A stretch of 64,000 bases of DNA from positions 68,225,839 to 68,289,838 of the forward strand of contig CM054134.1 in NCBI GenBank assembly GCA_028751875.1, read 5' to 3'. The notes under the pieces are model-generated. The model made no database searches. It saw only the letters and a program-made list of their open reading frames with translations, and was not told the DNA's origin. The position numbers and the translations under genes are program-made. Each line of letters opens with the position of its first letter. Position 1 is the first letter of the stretch. This document shows positions 49,300 to 60,545 of this stretch, piece by piece. The stretch comes from Rapana venosa. Its lineage: Eukaryota; Mollusca; Gastropoda; Neogastropoda; Muricidae.

Positions 49300-50305
49300 C
49301 TAGCCGCAGTGAGGATAGCACAGGAGACACAAACAAGATTAGAGCAAAACCATGGAACATCACAAAGCGTAGCAGCCACTCTCACACTCCATGACACATC
49401 TCACAATTCTCAAACACCAACAACTTTCCAACTGACACCAGCAGTCACTTCAACATGAAAAGGATGCCAATCACTTCAAAACAGAAGCCAGCAATGCTGT
49501 GGGGCTACATTGTTCAGACAGAAATGCACATCGTGAGTTTTCTCTTTAAATGACGTGAAAATACAGTTATTCTTGTTCTCTTTTTTTTTTTTTGCAATGA
49601 ATATCACGTGGATATTTCACAAGACAAAGTTACATTGTCTATAAAATCGCACAACATTAAACTGACTGGTATGTACAGAGGGGGATTAAAAAAAAATCAC
49701 ACCAGAAGGAACATAGGTATGCAAAATACGAATACAGTACCACTGAAAAAAAATCACGCACGCCCACAGACACACACACACAAAACAATCCATCACATGT
49801 TGATGCTGAAAGCCAGGAACACAAAGCCAGTACAGTGAATCAGTGTGATCATAGCTAAAACTGCTGTTTCAAAGATATATATCTATTACTTAAAAAGTGA
49901 GGAAAAATTCATAAATCAAGATGTCAGATACAATTTCAATACACATGGAGCACTGCTAAAAATTCTGGAAGTTACAAAAAAGAGAAAGTGCCTTAAGAGC
50001 AAAAGGTTACAATTTGTTTCAAGTCAAACCTTATGAAGTTAATTTAGCAAAAATGAAACAAATCTCTAGAAACAAACTAATACTAAACCATTAGGATGAA
50101 AAGATTTTTATTAGTTAAACAGAAATTTAGACTTTCGAAAAAGAGAAACTCTGGAGAAAAAATAGAAGAGAATCTTTACCAAGAGATGCGTGAACAAGGG
50201 AGAGCAGCAGAAAGCAAGACAATTACTATCAGCACAGATTGTAGCGATATCAGACCAGAAAAACCAACAAAACCAAAAACCACCAGGCATGAAAAGCAGA
50301 CTGAC

Positions 50306-50510
50306 CTGCCAGACTAAAGAGGAGGCGCAGGGTGGGCCTGTCAGCATTGTACTGGTTGATCATGCCTTTCTGGGAGGCTTTGGGCACAGGGATGGTGAGA
50401 GTGATGGCTTTGTGGAAGCGGCGACGGCGTGGCTCCACAGTCACGATGGGGCTCACAGCCACGCGGTTACCCAGCATTTTGGCCACCAGTTCTGGAGCAA
50501 TGGGCTGAGC
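50306..50510 (-). CDS. ANK: Ankyrin exon E3: second ZU5 domain, middle
   Basis: 205 bp, phase 0 in and phase 1 out. It encodes [60 protein letters not shown] and LRLLFSLA. The SPIVT-(L/V)-EPRRR-(K/R)-FHK-x-IT-(L/M)-TIP-(V/L)-P and PTLRLL-x-S-(I/L)-(T/A)-G blocks are ankyrin-specific ZU5 sequence. The acceptor is TCTTCAG at 50511 and the donor GCAG|GTCAGT. ZU5 domains are beta-rich; in ankyrins this region contacts UPA in the ZZU tandem. The + strand ORF at 50190-50603 is a shadow. Confidence 0.95.
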
Positions 50511-53135
50511 CTGAAGACACGAGCAGCCATTTCATTAGTGTATGTCATCATGAAGCAAGGGTTTCCATGCAACACAATATCTGTCAAATTCCCTTCTCAA
50601 TAGGAGTTAAATGACAGTAGTCAACAAGTGCAATCTAGTGAAAAGTAAATTAAAATATCCTGGCTGATTTAATTTGGGTTCAAAACACAACTTTCAATTT
50701 TTAATGATTCACATCTGTTGATTTAAAAATTAAAAAAAAAAAGATTAGTTTTTACATACCATACAACTATACATAGTAAACTCATCTCTTCTTTCAGGAA
50801 TTTTCCCATCAGCTCTCAAAACTGCAATAGTTACACCTCTACTCAAAAAGCATGTTCTCGACCATAATATTCTGAAGAATTACAGACCTGTTTTTAACCT
50901 ACATTTCATCTCTAAAGTCCTTGAAAAAGTTGTTCTGAAACAACTTAAAAACCACCTGCATCCCAATAGTCTCCTTCCCCCTTTCCAGTCTGCCTATTGC
51001 GACAACCACAGCACTGAGACCACACTAGTCCACACCTTAGACATGCTTCTACATGCTTCTGACTCAGGGAACATCTCCTTTCTCGCTCTTCTCAACTTAT
51101 CTGCAGCCTTTGACACCATAGACCATTCAATTCTTCTGTCTCGTCTCCAAAACACGTTTAGTATTACAGGCACAGCCCTCACCTGGTTTAGTTCATACCT
51201 CACAGAACAATTCCACAACAGTTGCTGTAAACAAGATTCAATCATCACCTGTCAAACTGGAATGTGGAGTCCCACAGGGATCAGTTCTGGGCCGTTCTTT
51301 TCACCCTCTCCATTTTCACATATAATAAACCGTCATCAGGTCAACCATCATTTTTATGCTGATGACTCCCAGATTCTCAGCAGTGATACACCTGAAAACC
51401 TGCCTTCTCTCTTGACAAATATAGCCTACTGCCTTCAAGACATCCAAAACTGGATGACATAGAACAAGCTACAGCTAAAAGCAGATAAAACCAAAGCCAT
51501 GCTTGTAGGGACCAAACACAAACTTTCTCCCATCAAAACAGCTTCAATAGAAGTCAACAATACGTCAGTTCCTCTATCCACTGCCGTGAAGTATCTTGAG
51601 GTTGTTATTGACAACACACTCTCCATGCAAAAATTCATCACCCAGACCTGCCAGTCATACTACTATCAATTACAGCGTATTAGTGCCATTCAAAAGTACC
51701 TGTCCACTGATGCAACATCCAAACTAGTCACATCCCTCATTCTTTCACATCTGGACTATTGCAATTCTCTTTTGGCTGGTCTTCCAGCATCATCAATCCA
51801 CTGCCTTCAATGTATACAAAATTCTGCAGCTTAACTAGTCCTCAGAAAGAAAAAATCTGAACACATAACTCCTCTCTTGCAATCTCTCCACTGGCTGCCT
51901 GTACAACAGAGAGTAAACTATAAGATCAGTACCCTCTGTTACAAGTGTCTCCACAAAACAGCTCCCTCCTACTTCTGTGAATGTCTTCACCTGTACACTC
52001 CTTCTCATTCCCTCCGCTCTGCTGCAGATACCTTGTGCTTACGAACACCGAGATTCAATCAATCCACCATTGGCCATCGCTCTTTCTCCGTTTCTGGCCC
52101 AGTGATCAGGAATGACCTCCCTCTCTCTCTTCGCCAAAAGACTACTTATGACACTTTTAAATCTAGCCTCAAGACACACCTATTTCAAATCTAAGACTTT
52201 CCCCTCCAGTTTCATCTCATATCTGCCCTCGTCTTCAACAGCCCAAATCTCCTTCATGCTACTAACGTGTACAACCTTTGTGCCTCTGTGTGTGTGTGTG
52301 TGTGCATGCGCACGTGCGTGTGCACATGTGTATGTACATTTGAACTTGTTAATATTGTTTATTTTCATTGGATGTATGTGTAAGAATGTGTTGAATGCAA
52401 GCGCTTTGATTTCTTATTACAAGATATAGCGCTATACCATGTATTATTATTATTATATAATACTGATACAGTAGGTATATAGTATGAACAAGGCAATCAG
52501 TAATGTAATAAAGCTTAGCTCTGAAATATGTTTGCAAGATGTGACAGACAAAATGCTACCAAACTGTCTGTAAATGCATTGCAGGGGTGGTTTATTCAGA
52601 TACATCTGGGTGAACATCTGAGTTAAATCTACACACATGTAAGGAAAAAAACCCAAACCCTTTGATATCTCTTCCCTCCCCTTTTCTTAATGTGAGTTGG
52701 CTTGACAAAAATGTGATAACTGGTGAGAATGACCACAAGACTGCGTGATATCTTTCTGACTTATGCATGGCTGAGTCAGGTCACTGATTATACTGTCAGA
52801 AATACCATTTCTATATTCCTTACCAGCAAATCATTATATTATTTATTTCCTTGGGCACGTTTTACATTGATAGTCATTTACACCATGCCCTTCACACAGT
52901 TATTCATACATAGTTGGCAAAAGAATAAAAAGTAATTCGGTTTCCAAGGAAAGATATGCTAGTTTGTTCACATGTCAAGACAGAGGCTGTATAACCTAAT
53001 TTTGTATTTGAGTTTTTACTCCTGAGCACATCAATAAACAGGACTGGGATTTAGTGTTTTAGATCCAAAAAAACCCAGTCAAAGGGCATAACTCATGAAA
53101 ATCAGACAGAAATCCACTACTGTCAAACAACTCAC
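50511..53135 (-). other. Intron E2-E3 (2.7 kb)
   Basis: Most of it is one 5'-truncated LINE on the opposite strand (50.79-52.46 kb). The remainder is AT-rich unique sequence. Confidence 0.85.
50790..52462 (+). mobile_element. 5'-truncated, frameshifted LINE, CR1/L2/Jockey-like
   Basis: In + strand order: a block like FPSALKTAIVTPLLKK; LSAAFDTIDHSILLSRL (RT motif A) near 51.08-51.15 kb; GVPQGSVLG in a shifted frame near 51.26-51.29 kb; HFYADDSQ (RT motif C) near 51.35 kb; a Y-L-x-(V)-x-(I)-D block; and the C-terminal LQSLHWLPVQQRVNYKISTL, CYKCLHKTAPSYF and SFSVSGPVIRNDLPLSLR. This arrangement is typical of CR1/L2-clade LINEs. Stops and frameshifts make it dead. It ends in a 3' tail with GCGCTATACCATG and (ATT)n. 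It lies antisense to the host gene. Confidence 0.9.
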
Positions 53136-53293
53136 CTGCAGTCCCACCCTGATGGGTTTGGTCAGTGTGCCCTCAGGTAATGAACAACTCACCTGCAGTC
53201 CCACTCTGATGGGTTTGGTCAGTGTGCCCTCAGGTAATGAAAAACTCACCTGCAGTCCTACTCTGATGGGTTTGGTCAGTGTGCCCTCAGGTA
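53131..53293 (-). repeat. 57-bp tandem triplication of an exon-intron junction
   Basis: Three near-identical copies of a unit of about 44 bp of E2 coding sequence (from TACCTGAGG to CTGCAG) plus about 13 bp of intron (GTGAGTTTTTCAT or a variant). The proximal copy is the true exon end, and the two distal copies cover 53193-53249 and 53136-53192. Copies differ at only a few positions, pointing to a recent duplication. The period is 57, a multiple of three, and no copy contains a stop, so [17 protein letters not shown] appears three times in one open frame. Confidence 0.95.
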
Positions 53294-53461
53294 GCACAGC
53301 CTGCACCTGGGGGACCACAGTGGAGGACAGGACACCGCCCTCATAGCCGATGACAGCCGCCTCCTGCTTGATGCGTGACACCAGGGCAAAGTACTGAGGG
53401 AAGTCGGTGGTCAGGATGCGTGTGACGCGCTTCTCCTGCAGATTCTCTTCTGATTCCAGTT
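53250..53461 (-). CDS. ANK: Ankyrin exon E2: start of second ZU5 domain; 3' end triplicated in tandem
   Basis: 212 bp, phase 1 in and phase 0 out. It encodes [60 protein letters not shown] and [10 protein letters not shown]. The DFPQYFA-(V/L)-VSRI-(K/R)-Q-(D/E) and [14 protein letters not shown](V/I)-(F/L)-PEG-x-LTK-x-IRVGLQ blocks are classic ankyrin. The acceptor is TTTCTGCAG at 53462. The donor chosen is the first CTGCAG|GTGAGT (53250/53249), since joining there to E3 gives the uninterrupted family sequence RVGLQ-AQP. Two further copies of the same exon end and donor follow at 57-bp spacing, with exon ends at 53193 and 53136. Each keeps the frame open and would add 19 or 38 residues. Confidence 0.94.
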
Positions 53462-53692
53462 CTGCAGAAAGGATGCAGGCAGGGTTGGGGTCAGAGACTG
53501 AGAACCATGGTTGAAAGCGGTTCAGTTTTTGTTTTTTTAAAAATAACAGCTTTAATGTTACTTTCATACATTCAATGTTGCTACTAAACAAAAATAGATT
53601 AGAATGGAATATAGGTGGGTTGTTTGTATCTTCTGTTACAGGTCTTATTTTTCTTTCATGTCTTCTTTGTTCAACAGCTTTTTCTTTACTAC

Positions 53693-53731
<39 letters not shown>

Positions 53732-54179
53732 CATGTGCGTGCTCTCACACTTGTATCCACGCATGTATATATGATTAATTGCATGCATGCATGTGCATGT
53801 AAATAGGCTCCTCAATGTTCTTGTTTATGTGAAAATGTGTTTTTGCACTTGTATGTAAGTGCATGGGCATGCATGCATGTGTGTGTTCCTGCAACTAAGC
53901 ATGCTTGCACTCTTGAACTTATATAACTTACATACATGAGTGATGAACAACAAAGTAAAAGCCTAAAAAGTTGAACACCAGAATATATTTTAGCAATAAG
54001 AGTAGGAAAGATAATACTATTCTCATAAATATATATTTGACAAATACTCTGGTCATTAACTTTAGGCTAACCATCCATAATTCTGTGTTTAATCAACTTT
54101 AATCCCTAGTCATCATAAATAAAAAAAAATTTTTTTAAAGCTATGTGGACAAGCAGATGGCTTTCCAATACATACAAAA

Positions 54180-54345
54180 TTATAGACTAGCGGTTTAAAT
54201 CTCGGTTATGTTTGGTGACTAAAGGGAAAGAATTTTAATCATATCCCAAGTCCACTTTTGTGCAAATCTGTCAGTGCTAAAGTCCCCATCATGTGCACAC
54301 ACACATAATTTAAAGTACACACAAGAAGTCCTATATTCATTTCAG
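54180..54345 (+). mobile_element. Old SINE fragment, same family as 20.4 kb
   Basis: GGTTTAAATCTCGG (decayed B box), then ATCATATCCCAAGTCCACTT and GTCAGTGCTAAAGTCCCC follow the same order as the 20.4 kb copy. Confidence 0.6.
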
Positions 54346-55550
54346 CATTCAGCAAAGCTATGGATTTTTTAAAATGCTCAGCATTCAATAAAACAGGACA
54401 GATTCTCCGTCACACCAACATGGGCTACCTAATGGATTAGTGCATGAGTTGTTCTCCTGGAGCAAGTACGGGAGATGTTATTTCCATCTCCTGCTTTGTC
54501 AAACGTACCCTCGCCAACCCAAAAGACAAAGCTGTATCTGTGAAGGCTATTCTTCACTTGACAGCATTTCGCCTCTTTTGATGCTCAACAACTCTCAGGG
54601 GTAAGAGTCTGGAAAATCCTCCTTAACTTAAAAATTTTGATGTGGACACAGCAGACAAGACTTTTAACTGACAGCAGCTTACTGTACCCCCTCATTATCA
54701 AACACAGTGAAGATTGTCATCATGAACAAATTGATGATTTCACTTCCAATCCATAGTGCCAACATCAACACAGCATTAAAAAAAACCCATGGTACGTACA
54801 CCAAACATAAGGTACTGAACCTGATTCCAAACAGTTTCAAGTTTCAAATAATCTTTCATTTTCCCTATGGTTATTTATCTTAAAAATGTTGGGTTTTTTT
54901 AAGCGACAGAAGTGTTGTTGTAGGTCAACAACATTTTTAACACACAAGGGTACCATATGTTATACATTGCTACCACAGCCCTCAGCTGGTGCCAGTACCA
55001 GGTCATGTTCTGCCTTTCTGAACAATATCAGCAGATATGTTTTGTTCAGTTTCTCCTGTGTGGAACCAGGCACACAAGCACCACATAACAAAAATGAAGC
55101 ATGTGTCTATGCCCCTACAAATAAAAAAAAAAAATCATACATCTCCATAATATGAAAAAAAGAACTTAAATCCATTAAACTACGTTTCTATTGCAGTGCA
55201 AATAATCATAAAAAGAATAGCCTGAACACAATGCCAATTTAAAAAAAAATAAAATTAATATTCAGAATGAACACAATAAAAACAATATAAAAAAAAAGTT
55301 ACATAAAAATGTGATTCCGATTAATCATGGTCTATAGATAAAAAGAGAGGACACCCAAAAAACAACAAACTGATCTTTGACAAAAATGAAGTCAAGCACA
55401 ACAAGTACCAAACTTACCACATGGTCTTGACTTGATAAAACTTAAAGACTGATATATTTACACACAAAGTTACAAGAAAACCCCACACAGACTTTTAGAG
55501 CCTAAAATATATAAACATAAAAAAATGTTACAATTCTTTTCACATCCCTT

Positions 55551-55931
55551 TGCTAGAGCTCTGAGGTTCACAGATGGTAAGATTTTGCGCATGAGGCCAT
55601 TTTCCCACTAATTTAGGTAGCTGCATTCTGACTTATGGGGATGGTGTCTAAAATGACACCAATGTGGTTGTGTATTTTATATTTTGTCATCTGTTCCTAC
55701 CAGCATGCAATGGCCTACTCCGCCAAAAGACAGAATGGGTTTTAACATGTGTGAAAGATGTTCTGCATTCATTTGCACTCAGGACCTCAGTTTATAGTGT
55801 CATCCAAAGGACTTTCGGGGGAGTGGAATCGTTATTGATGTTAACTTGATGGGGAAAATCCCCCTTTAACGGGCTTCTTGAAAGTGGCCCAAGCCTGCGA
55901 TCGTGAGTCAACACTCTCACCACTAAGCCCC
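55551..55931 (-). mobile_element. tRNA-derived SINE, extended-body type
   Basis: On the minus strand: GGGGCTTAGTGGTGAGAGTG (A box), CAGGCTTGGGCC (decayed B box), core CCTTTGGATGACACTATAAA and GGAGTAGGCCATTGCATGC, then AAGTCAGAATGCAGCTACCT and TGTGAACCTCAGAGCTCTAG. Same architecture as 44.04-44.42 kb. Confidence 0.85.
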
Positions 55932-56637
55932 AACCCCCTCCAGCTAAATGTGGAAGAAGTTTGCAAGTATGGCTGTTTTCAAGTACATCATCATACAGAT
56001 GGCCATACTGCAGCTTCAGGGAATTTTTTCCTCCTTTAAAAAAAGAGTACAGGTTGGTATAGTAAGAGAACAAAAATTGAAAGATTTTGCTGTTAACTAT
56101 TTGTGTAACAGCATTCTTCTTTTTGAAGTGAGATTATGTTTATACACATTTCAGGTTATGCATTTCTCAAACTGGTACTTCTTGATCATAATCTCTTTTT
56201 ATATTTCTTGGGTAACATTTAAAAAACCCCAAACTTTAACAATTAAACAGTGATTTCAGCACTATTTCCAGAAACCTAAGCTCAGATCTTTTGCCCCCAC
56301 AAATAATTACAATTATACCATTTCCCCCAAAAAAACATACAATAACAAACCTAAAGGAAATTCAAAAGATATATGTTGGTTCTCTCTCTCTCTTTATCAT
56401 TCTCTCTCTCACACACACATGCACGCGCGTGCACACACACACACTCAACATACATATTCATTGCACACATACAATTAAATAAAAAAACACACCCATTATC
56501 CCTCTTCTGACTACTCAAGATCAAGTAAACTGTTAACCTCCCTCTTTAAAAAAAAAAAAAGATTAAAAAAAAATCCACTGCACAAGAACAATGCAACTGA
56601 AAAGGTGCTTGTGAGGAAAACAGCAAGCGGTGCTCAC

Positions 56638-56849
56638 TCCACAGAGACGACACAGAGTTGCTTCCAGACACCACATTGCCCTGGCCATCCAGACCTTCCA
56701 GAGAACTGCCCAGAGCATCCGACACTGCCTCCTCTGAGGCCGCCAGGGGGTGCTCATACCAGGACTCCCCGTTGTCGCTCCGCATCACCACCACCTCACG
56801 CTCCTTGCCACGCAGGGAGGCAAAGTGAGGGACCTCGATCACGATGGGT
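56638..56849 (-). CDS. ANK: Ankyrin exon E1 (first in window): first ZU5 domain, C-terminal half
   Basis: 212 bp, one leading base then 70 codons plus one base. It encodes PIVIEVPHFASLRGKEREVV, VMRSDNGESWYEHPLAASEE, AVSDALGSSLEGLDGQGNVV and SGSNSVSSLW. P-(I/V)-(I/V)-IE-(V/I)-PHFA-(S/A)-LRG-(K/R)-ERE-(I/L/V)-V-(V/M)-(L/M)-RS-(D/E)-NG-x-(S/T)-W-x-EH is one of the most conserved blocks of ankyrins. The acceptor is GTTGCAG at 56850 and the donor GTGGA|GTGAGC. The segment after EH is longer and more Gly/Ser-rich than in vertebrates. The previous exon, which should end with the GP-x-G-x-x-FLG block, was not found up to 64,000, so an intron of at least 7.1 kb precedes E1. Confidence 0.95.
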
Positions 56850-58384
56850 CTGCAACATCGTCATGGATTGGTTTCAATTAGTTGTTGCACGGTTATATTT
56901 TGTATATTCTTTTTTTTGTTAATTATTCACAGTCACAGCAGAATTTGCTGCATGAATATTGGGGTCGTTCTCTTCAGAGAAAGGGTATTACCACCACAGC
57001 AGCACCACACTCTTTCTTTTTTTAAAAACCATTTCTCTATTTATCTTTTTCTAAATCCTGCTTGTAGGTGTACTTATTTGCTTTTCTGTGACACAATGGG
57101 CTGCAAACATGCACCAAGAGCAGATAATAGAGCAATATGAATATCATTATGCATGTTAACTTTTACCCTTACAATCTTAAAATTTTTTTTCTTGACTTAA
57201 GGCTGAAACAGTTGTGGACAAAAAAGAATCTTATCATACAACATCTAAAACCTAATTCAGACATTCTGTTTTCCACGATAATTTATGCGATTATTTGAAA
57301 TGTGGATACATTTTGATATTCTAACGTGTCTTTCCATGTCCCACCATCCTGAAAAACACAATAAAACTGCAAACACAATAATTGGCAAATGTAATTTGAC
57401 AGCTGTTGGTAAGAAAAAAAAAGGGCTTTTAAAGAAGGGAACTTTGACATATTTTGGATTGCAAGAAGTAGATTCAAGGACTCAATAGATACAGACCCTG
57501 CATAAATACTTTTCAGATAATTACTCTGCTTACTGGTTATGACTGTAGTGACTTTCTACGAGCTGTATGGATCATAATACTCTTTCATTCATTAGTGCAT
57601 TAATTCTAATGCTCTTTCATTCATTGGTGCTCTGGAGAATGTACAACATTTTATTTTGAAGCTACAAGGAACATCATGTATAGTAAAGACAGAACTGCAT
57701 AACAGAGACAGCAAAAAGGGCATATCTATACACTATGAACATACAGTGACAGAAAACAGCAAAAATAAACAAACAAGACTTTTAATAAAGGAAATAAAGA
57801 AAAGACTTGGTTTAAAAAAAAACAGAAATGAGACGAAACACACACACACAGGTACAATACTGCCAGCTTTTTGGCAATGTCTAAAGCAACATGCTCACAT
57901 AAACAGGAAAAAATGGACTGAACAAACACACAGTGGAGGGGGGAGGATAGATTACAAGACCAAAGACAAGCTTATAGCCCATGGTCTGAAAGAGGCCTAA
58001 GCATACACACACACAGATAAGTCATTAAACAAACAAACACACAGACAGAGACAGAGAGAGAGCAAGAGCGGTGGACATAAGACTTATAGACACTAGTCTG
58101 AATGAGGCCTAAGCATACATAAAGATAAGCCAGTCTTATTAACTGTTGGCACAGAATGCACTTAGACAGCCCCTTGCACTTCTTCAGCATGCAGGGCTAG
58201 GGCAGGCAGGCAGACTGACAGAGATGCCAGGGGAAGGAGGCTTCTGATTATTTCACTTGATTAGGGGTAGTAAGCTAAGGAGGGCAGAGGAAGTTTGCAT
58301 TCCCTGCACTCTGGGTCAGGGCGTGCACTTCAACTCTACAGGCTTGATGCTCTCTGAGTGATTTCTTACTGTAGTAATTGTGAA

Positions 58385-58735
58385 GGCAGGATGGTTAAGA
58401 TGTTTGCCTGCCAACAAGTAAACCTTGAGGTTCTGGGTTCGATTCCCAGCCTCACCCTTTCTTCCCAGTTTGAAAAAAAAATCGAACTGAATGTCAAAGT
58501 CCTTTGGATGAGACTATAAACCAAGGCCCCGTGTGCGAACGCATGCAGAACATCTTGCACACACATTAAATCCTGTTCCGCTGTTCGAAAGAGTAGGCCA
58601 TTGTGAGCCGGTGGGAATCAGATGACATTTTTAAAAACCGCATACACACGCATAATTTCTTTTTTTTAAAGTGCTTTGATTTGTTGCTTTACAAGATTCA
58701 GCGCTATATAAATTCCATACATTATTATTATTATG
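58385..58735 (+). mobile_element. Complete tRNA-derived SINE with LINE-type 3' tail
   Basis: Head: ATGGTTAAGATGTTTGCCTG (fits the A box pattern) and GGTTCGATTCC (perfect B box) at 58437-58447. Core: CCTTTGGATGAGACTATAAA, GGCCCCGTGTGCGAACGCAT, GAGTAGGCCATTGTGAGCCG. Tail: GTGCTTTGATTTGTTGCTTT, ACAAGATTCAGCGCTATATA and (ATT)n. The tail matches the LINE in the E2-E3 intron, implying mobilisation by a related LINE. Antisense to the ankyrin gene. Confidence 0.92.
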
Positions 58736-58770
58736 ATATAGTTTTTGTTTACTCAACAAATGTGTGTGTG

Positions 58771-59122
58771 TTTTTATTTTATTTTATTTGTTATTTTATA
58801 TCAAGGATAATGGAATAAGCACTCATGTGCTTTTTTACACATCCAATCCCCATGTGTATGCGGTTTTGTAAATTTTGTCATCTGTTCCCACCGGCACACA
58901 ATGGCCTACTCTTTCGAAAAGCGAAACAGGATTTAACATGAGCGCAAGATGTTCTGTATGCATTCGTACATGGGGCCTTGGTTTATAGTCCCATCTGAAG
59001 GATTTTTGGGGAGAGTGGAGTCTGCACTGATGTTAACTCCAGGGGAGGATCCCCTTGAACAGGAATCCAACCCCAGTCGTCAGATTGGGAGTGCAATATT
59101 CTAACCACTAGGTTATCCCGCC

Positions 59123-59123
<1 letters not shown>
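58771..59123 (-). mobile_element. Complete tRNA-derived SINE, tail-to-tail with the previous one
   Basis: Head: GATAACCTAGTGGTTAGAAT (A box) and GGTTGGATTCC (B box with one change). Core and tail match the 39.8-40.17 kb copy closely, ending AAAGCACATGAGTGCTTATT and an AAAAT-rich tail. Sense to the ankyrin gene. Only about 35 bp separate it from the tail of the + strand SINE. Confidence 0.9.
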
Positions 59124-59125
<2 letters not shown>

Positions 59126-59158
<33 letters not shown>

Positions 59159-59168
59159 GCGAGAGAGA
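59126..59168. repeat. (TG)n microsatellite
   Basis: About 30 bp TG plus a short GA tail, directly at the head of the SINE. Confidence 0.9.
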
Positions 59169-60459
59169 GTTTTCATATATTCATTCATTATAAGCATGAT
59201 GAAATGTGCATGTTTGTATATCTGAGTGTGCCTGCATGCTCAGATGTATGCATGCAAATGTGTGTGTGTGAATGAGTGTGACTGAAAACTTGAGTGACAC
59301 TGAAAACTTGAGTATGCATGCGCATGTGTGCATATGTGCACACATATGCACACACATACATATGCATGTACATCCACACACAAAGAAATATACTTGTCAA
59401 ATAAAAACAAAAGCCATGAGTAGGGAAACAGAAATAGCAAGCCAAAAAGACATAATTCATCACCCCCCCAAAAAAAATATACATACATATTACAGTCAGG
59501 AGAAAATGGGCAACATCGCTTATTTATCACCTTCTCCACCCTCTTTTCTTTGAGTGTGCAGTAGACAGACAGCAGCAGCAGCAGCAGCTCATTTATTCAG
59601 AGGAAACCCCAACTGGACAAGGAATCTCATCCACACACAAGAGGGTCCTAATCTCCTAACCTCACCTGCCACCTGCCTGCCAAAGGCTGTGATAAAATAC
59701 CAGGGACCCATGGACTGTTTCTATTTTCTCCATCACCTCTGCTGCTTACTCTCTTGTGTTTGTTTTCTCTTTTCTTTCGCTGCTGACTTAGCTTGCTTGG
59801 CAGGCACCAGGCTGAGTGAAGTCTGTTATCCGTGGCATAACACTGCAATGGTTTGTTTCTGTACTAGTGGCAACTACTTTATCCAGGAGGTTCCATTTTG
59901 CTACTTTCTTCCAAATCTAAACACAATACACAAATGTACTTAGTCATTAAAGATACCCCCCCTCCCACCTGGGGAAATGATAATGGAAAGGTGCTTTTGG
60001 GGTAAATAGAGTCTGTCACAATTTGATCTGTTTAAATCATTTTCTATTACAACACAAAGAAAGTTCATTTGATGTAGAGAAATTGACTTCTGTCTTCAAC
60101 ATGCTCATCTTCTCTAAATATAAAAATAAGTACGCAAACCTTGATTCCAAAACAAAGAGCTCTACTGTCCGTTTCCACAGATAAATCAGAAAAAAAAATC
60201 CTGCACGTAAACTGAGATTCTTCTGATGCAGCTTTAATTTAAAATTTGCTGCTTGAATGTGTAGTCAAAATGATAAAACTTCTCAAGAGTTTGTTGTCTT
60301 CACTGATTTCACAGGCTTTTAAATGCATTATCTTCAGGAAACAGCTTGCCTTAGATTTTCTCTCCATCCATAAAATCCCAAGTGGGCTCCTTCTTTCCTG
60401 GCTGAAGTGATGGGCTCCTCCCTCCCCCCTTTGTGTCTGTTTACGTTCTTTCTTTCTTT

Positions 60460-60545
60460 CTTTTCGAGGGCTGGATGTAAAAAAGTCTTGTACTTATTCT
60501 ATTACCCTCAGAAAATAAAATTTCGTTATTGTTATCATTAGCACA
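60460..60545 (+). mobile_element. Solo retroposon 3' tail
   Basis: GAGGGCTGGATGTAAAAAAG, TCTTGTACTTATTCTATTAC, CCTCAGAAAATAAAATTTCG and TTATTGTTATC. It resembles the second SINE tail type (GGATGTAAAAAAGCACA..CTTATTCCATTATCCT) and is probably the 3' end of the LINE or SINE that supplies it. Confidence 0.6.

Larger units (their letters stand above)
43790..50305 (-). other. Intron E3-E4 (6.5 kb)
   Basis: Contains the candidate microexon at 49.28 kb, SINEs at 44.04-44.42 and 46.95-47.2 kb, solo SINE/LINE tails at 45.80 and 46.84 kb, a duplicated 31-bp purine segment at 46.11-46.18 kb, TG/GA-rich DNA at 45.9-46.3 kb and the end of an old LINE at 48.25-48.6 kb. Confidence 0.75.
53462..56637 (-). 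other. Intron E1-E2 (3.2 kb)
   Basis: Contains (TG)n with a GCGCGCGTGC end at 53.70-53.74 kb, an old SINE piece at 54.18-54.35 kb, and a SINE at 55.55-55.93 kb. (CT)n and (CA)n runs lie at 56.38-56.46 kb. Confidence 0.75.

Noticed and set aside
51043..52194. Three + strand ORFs as a host gene
   Set aside because: Together they are pieces of a frameshifted LINE reverse-transcriptase ORF with a typical 3' tail, not a host gene.
59648..59848. 66-aa minus-strand ORF followed by a GTGAGG donor-like site
   Set aside because: No family similarity and no convincing acceptor; not needed for the phase of E1.
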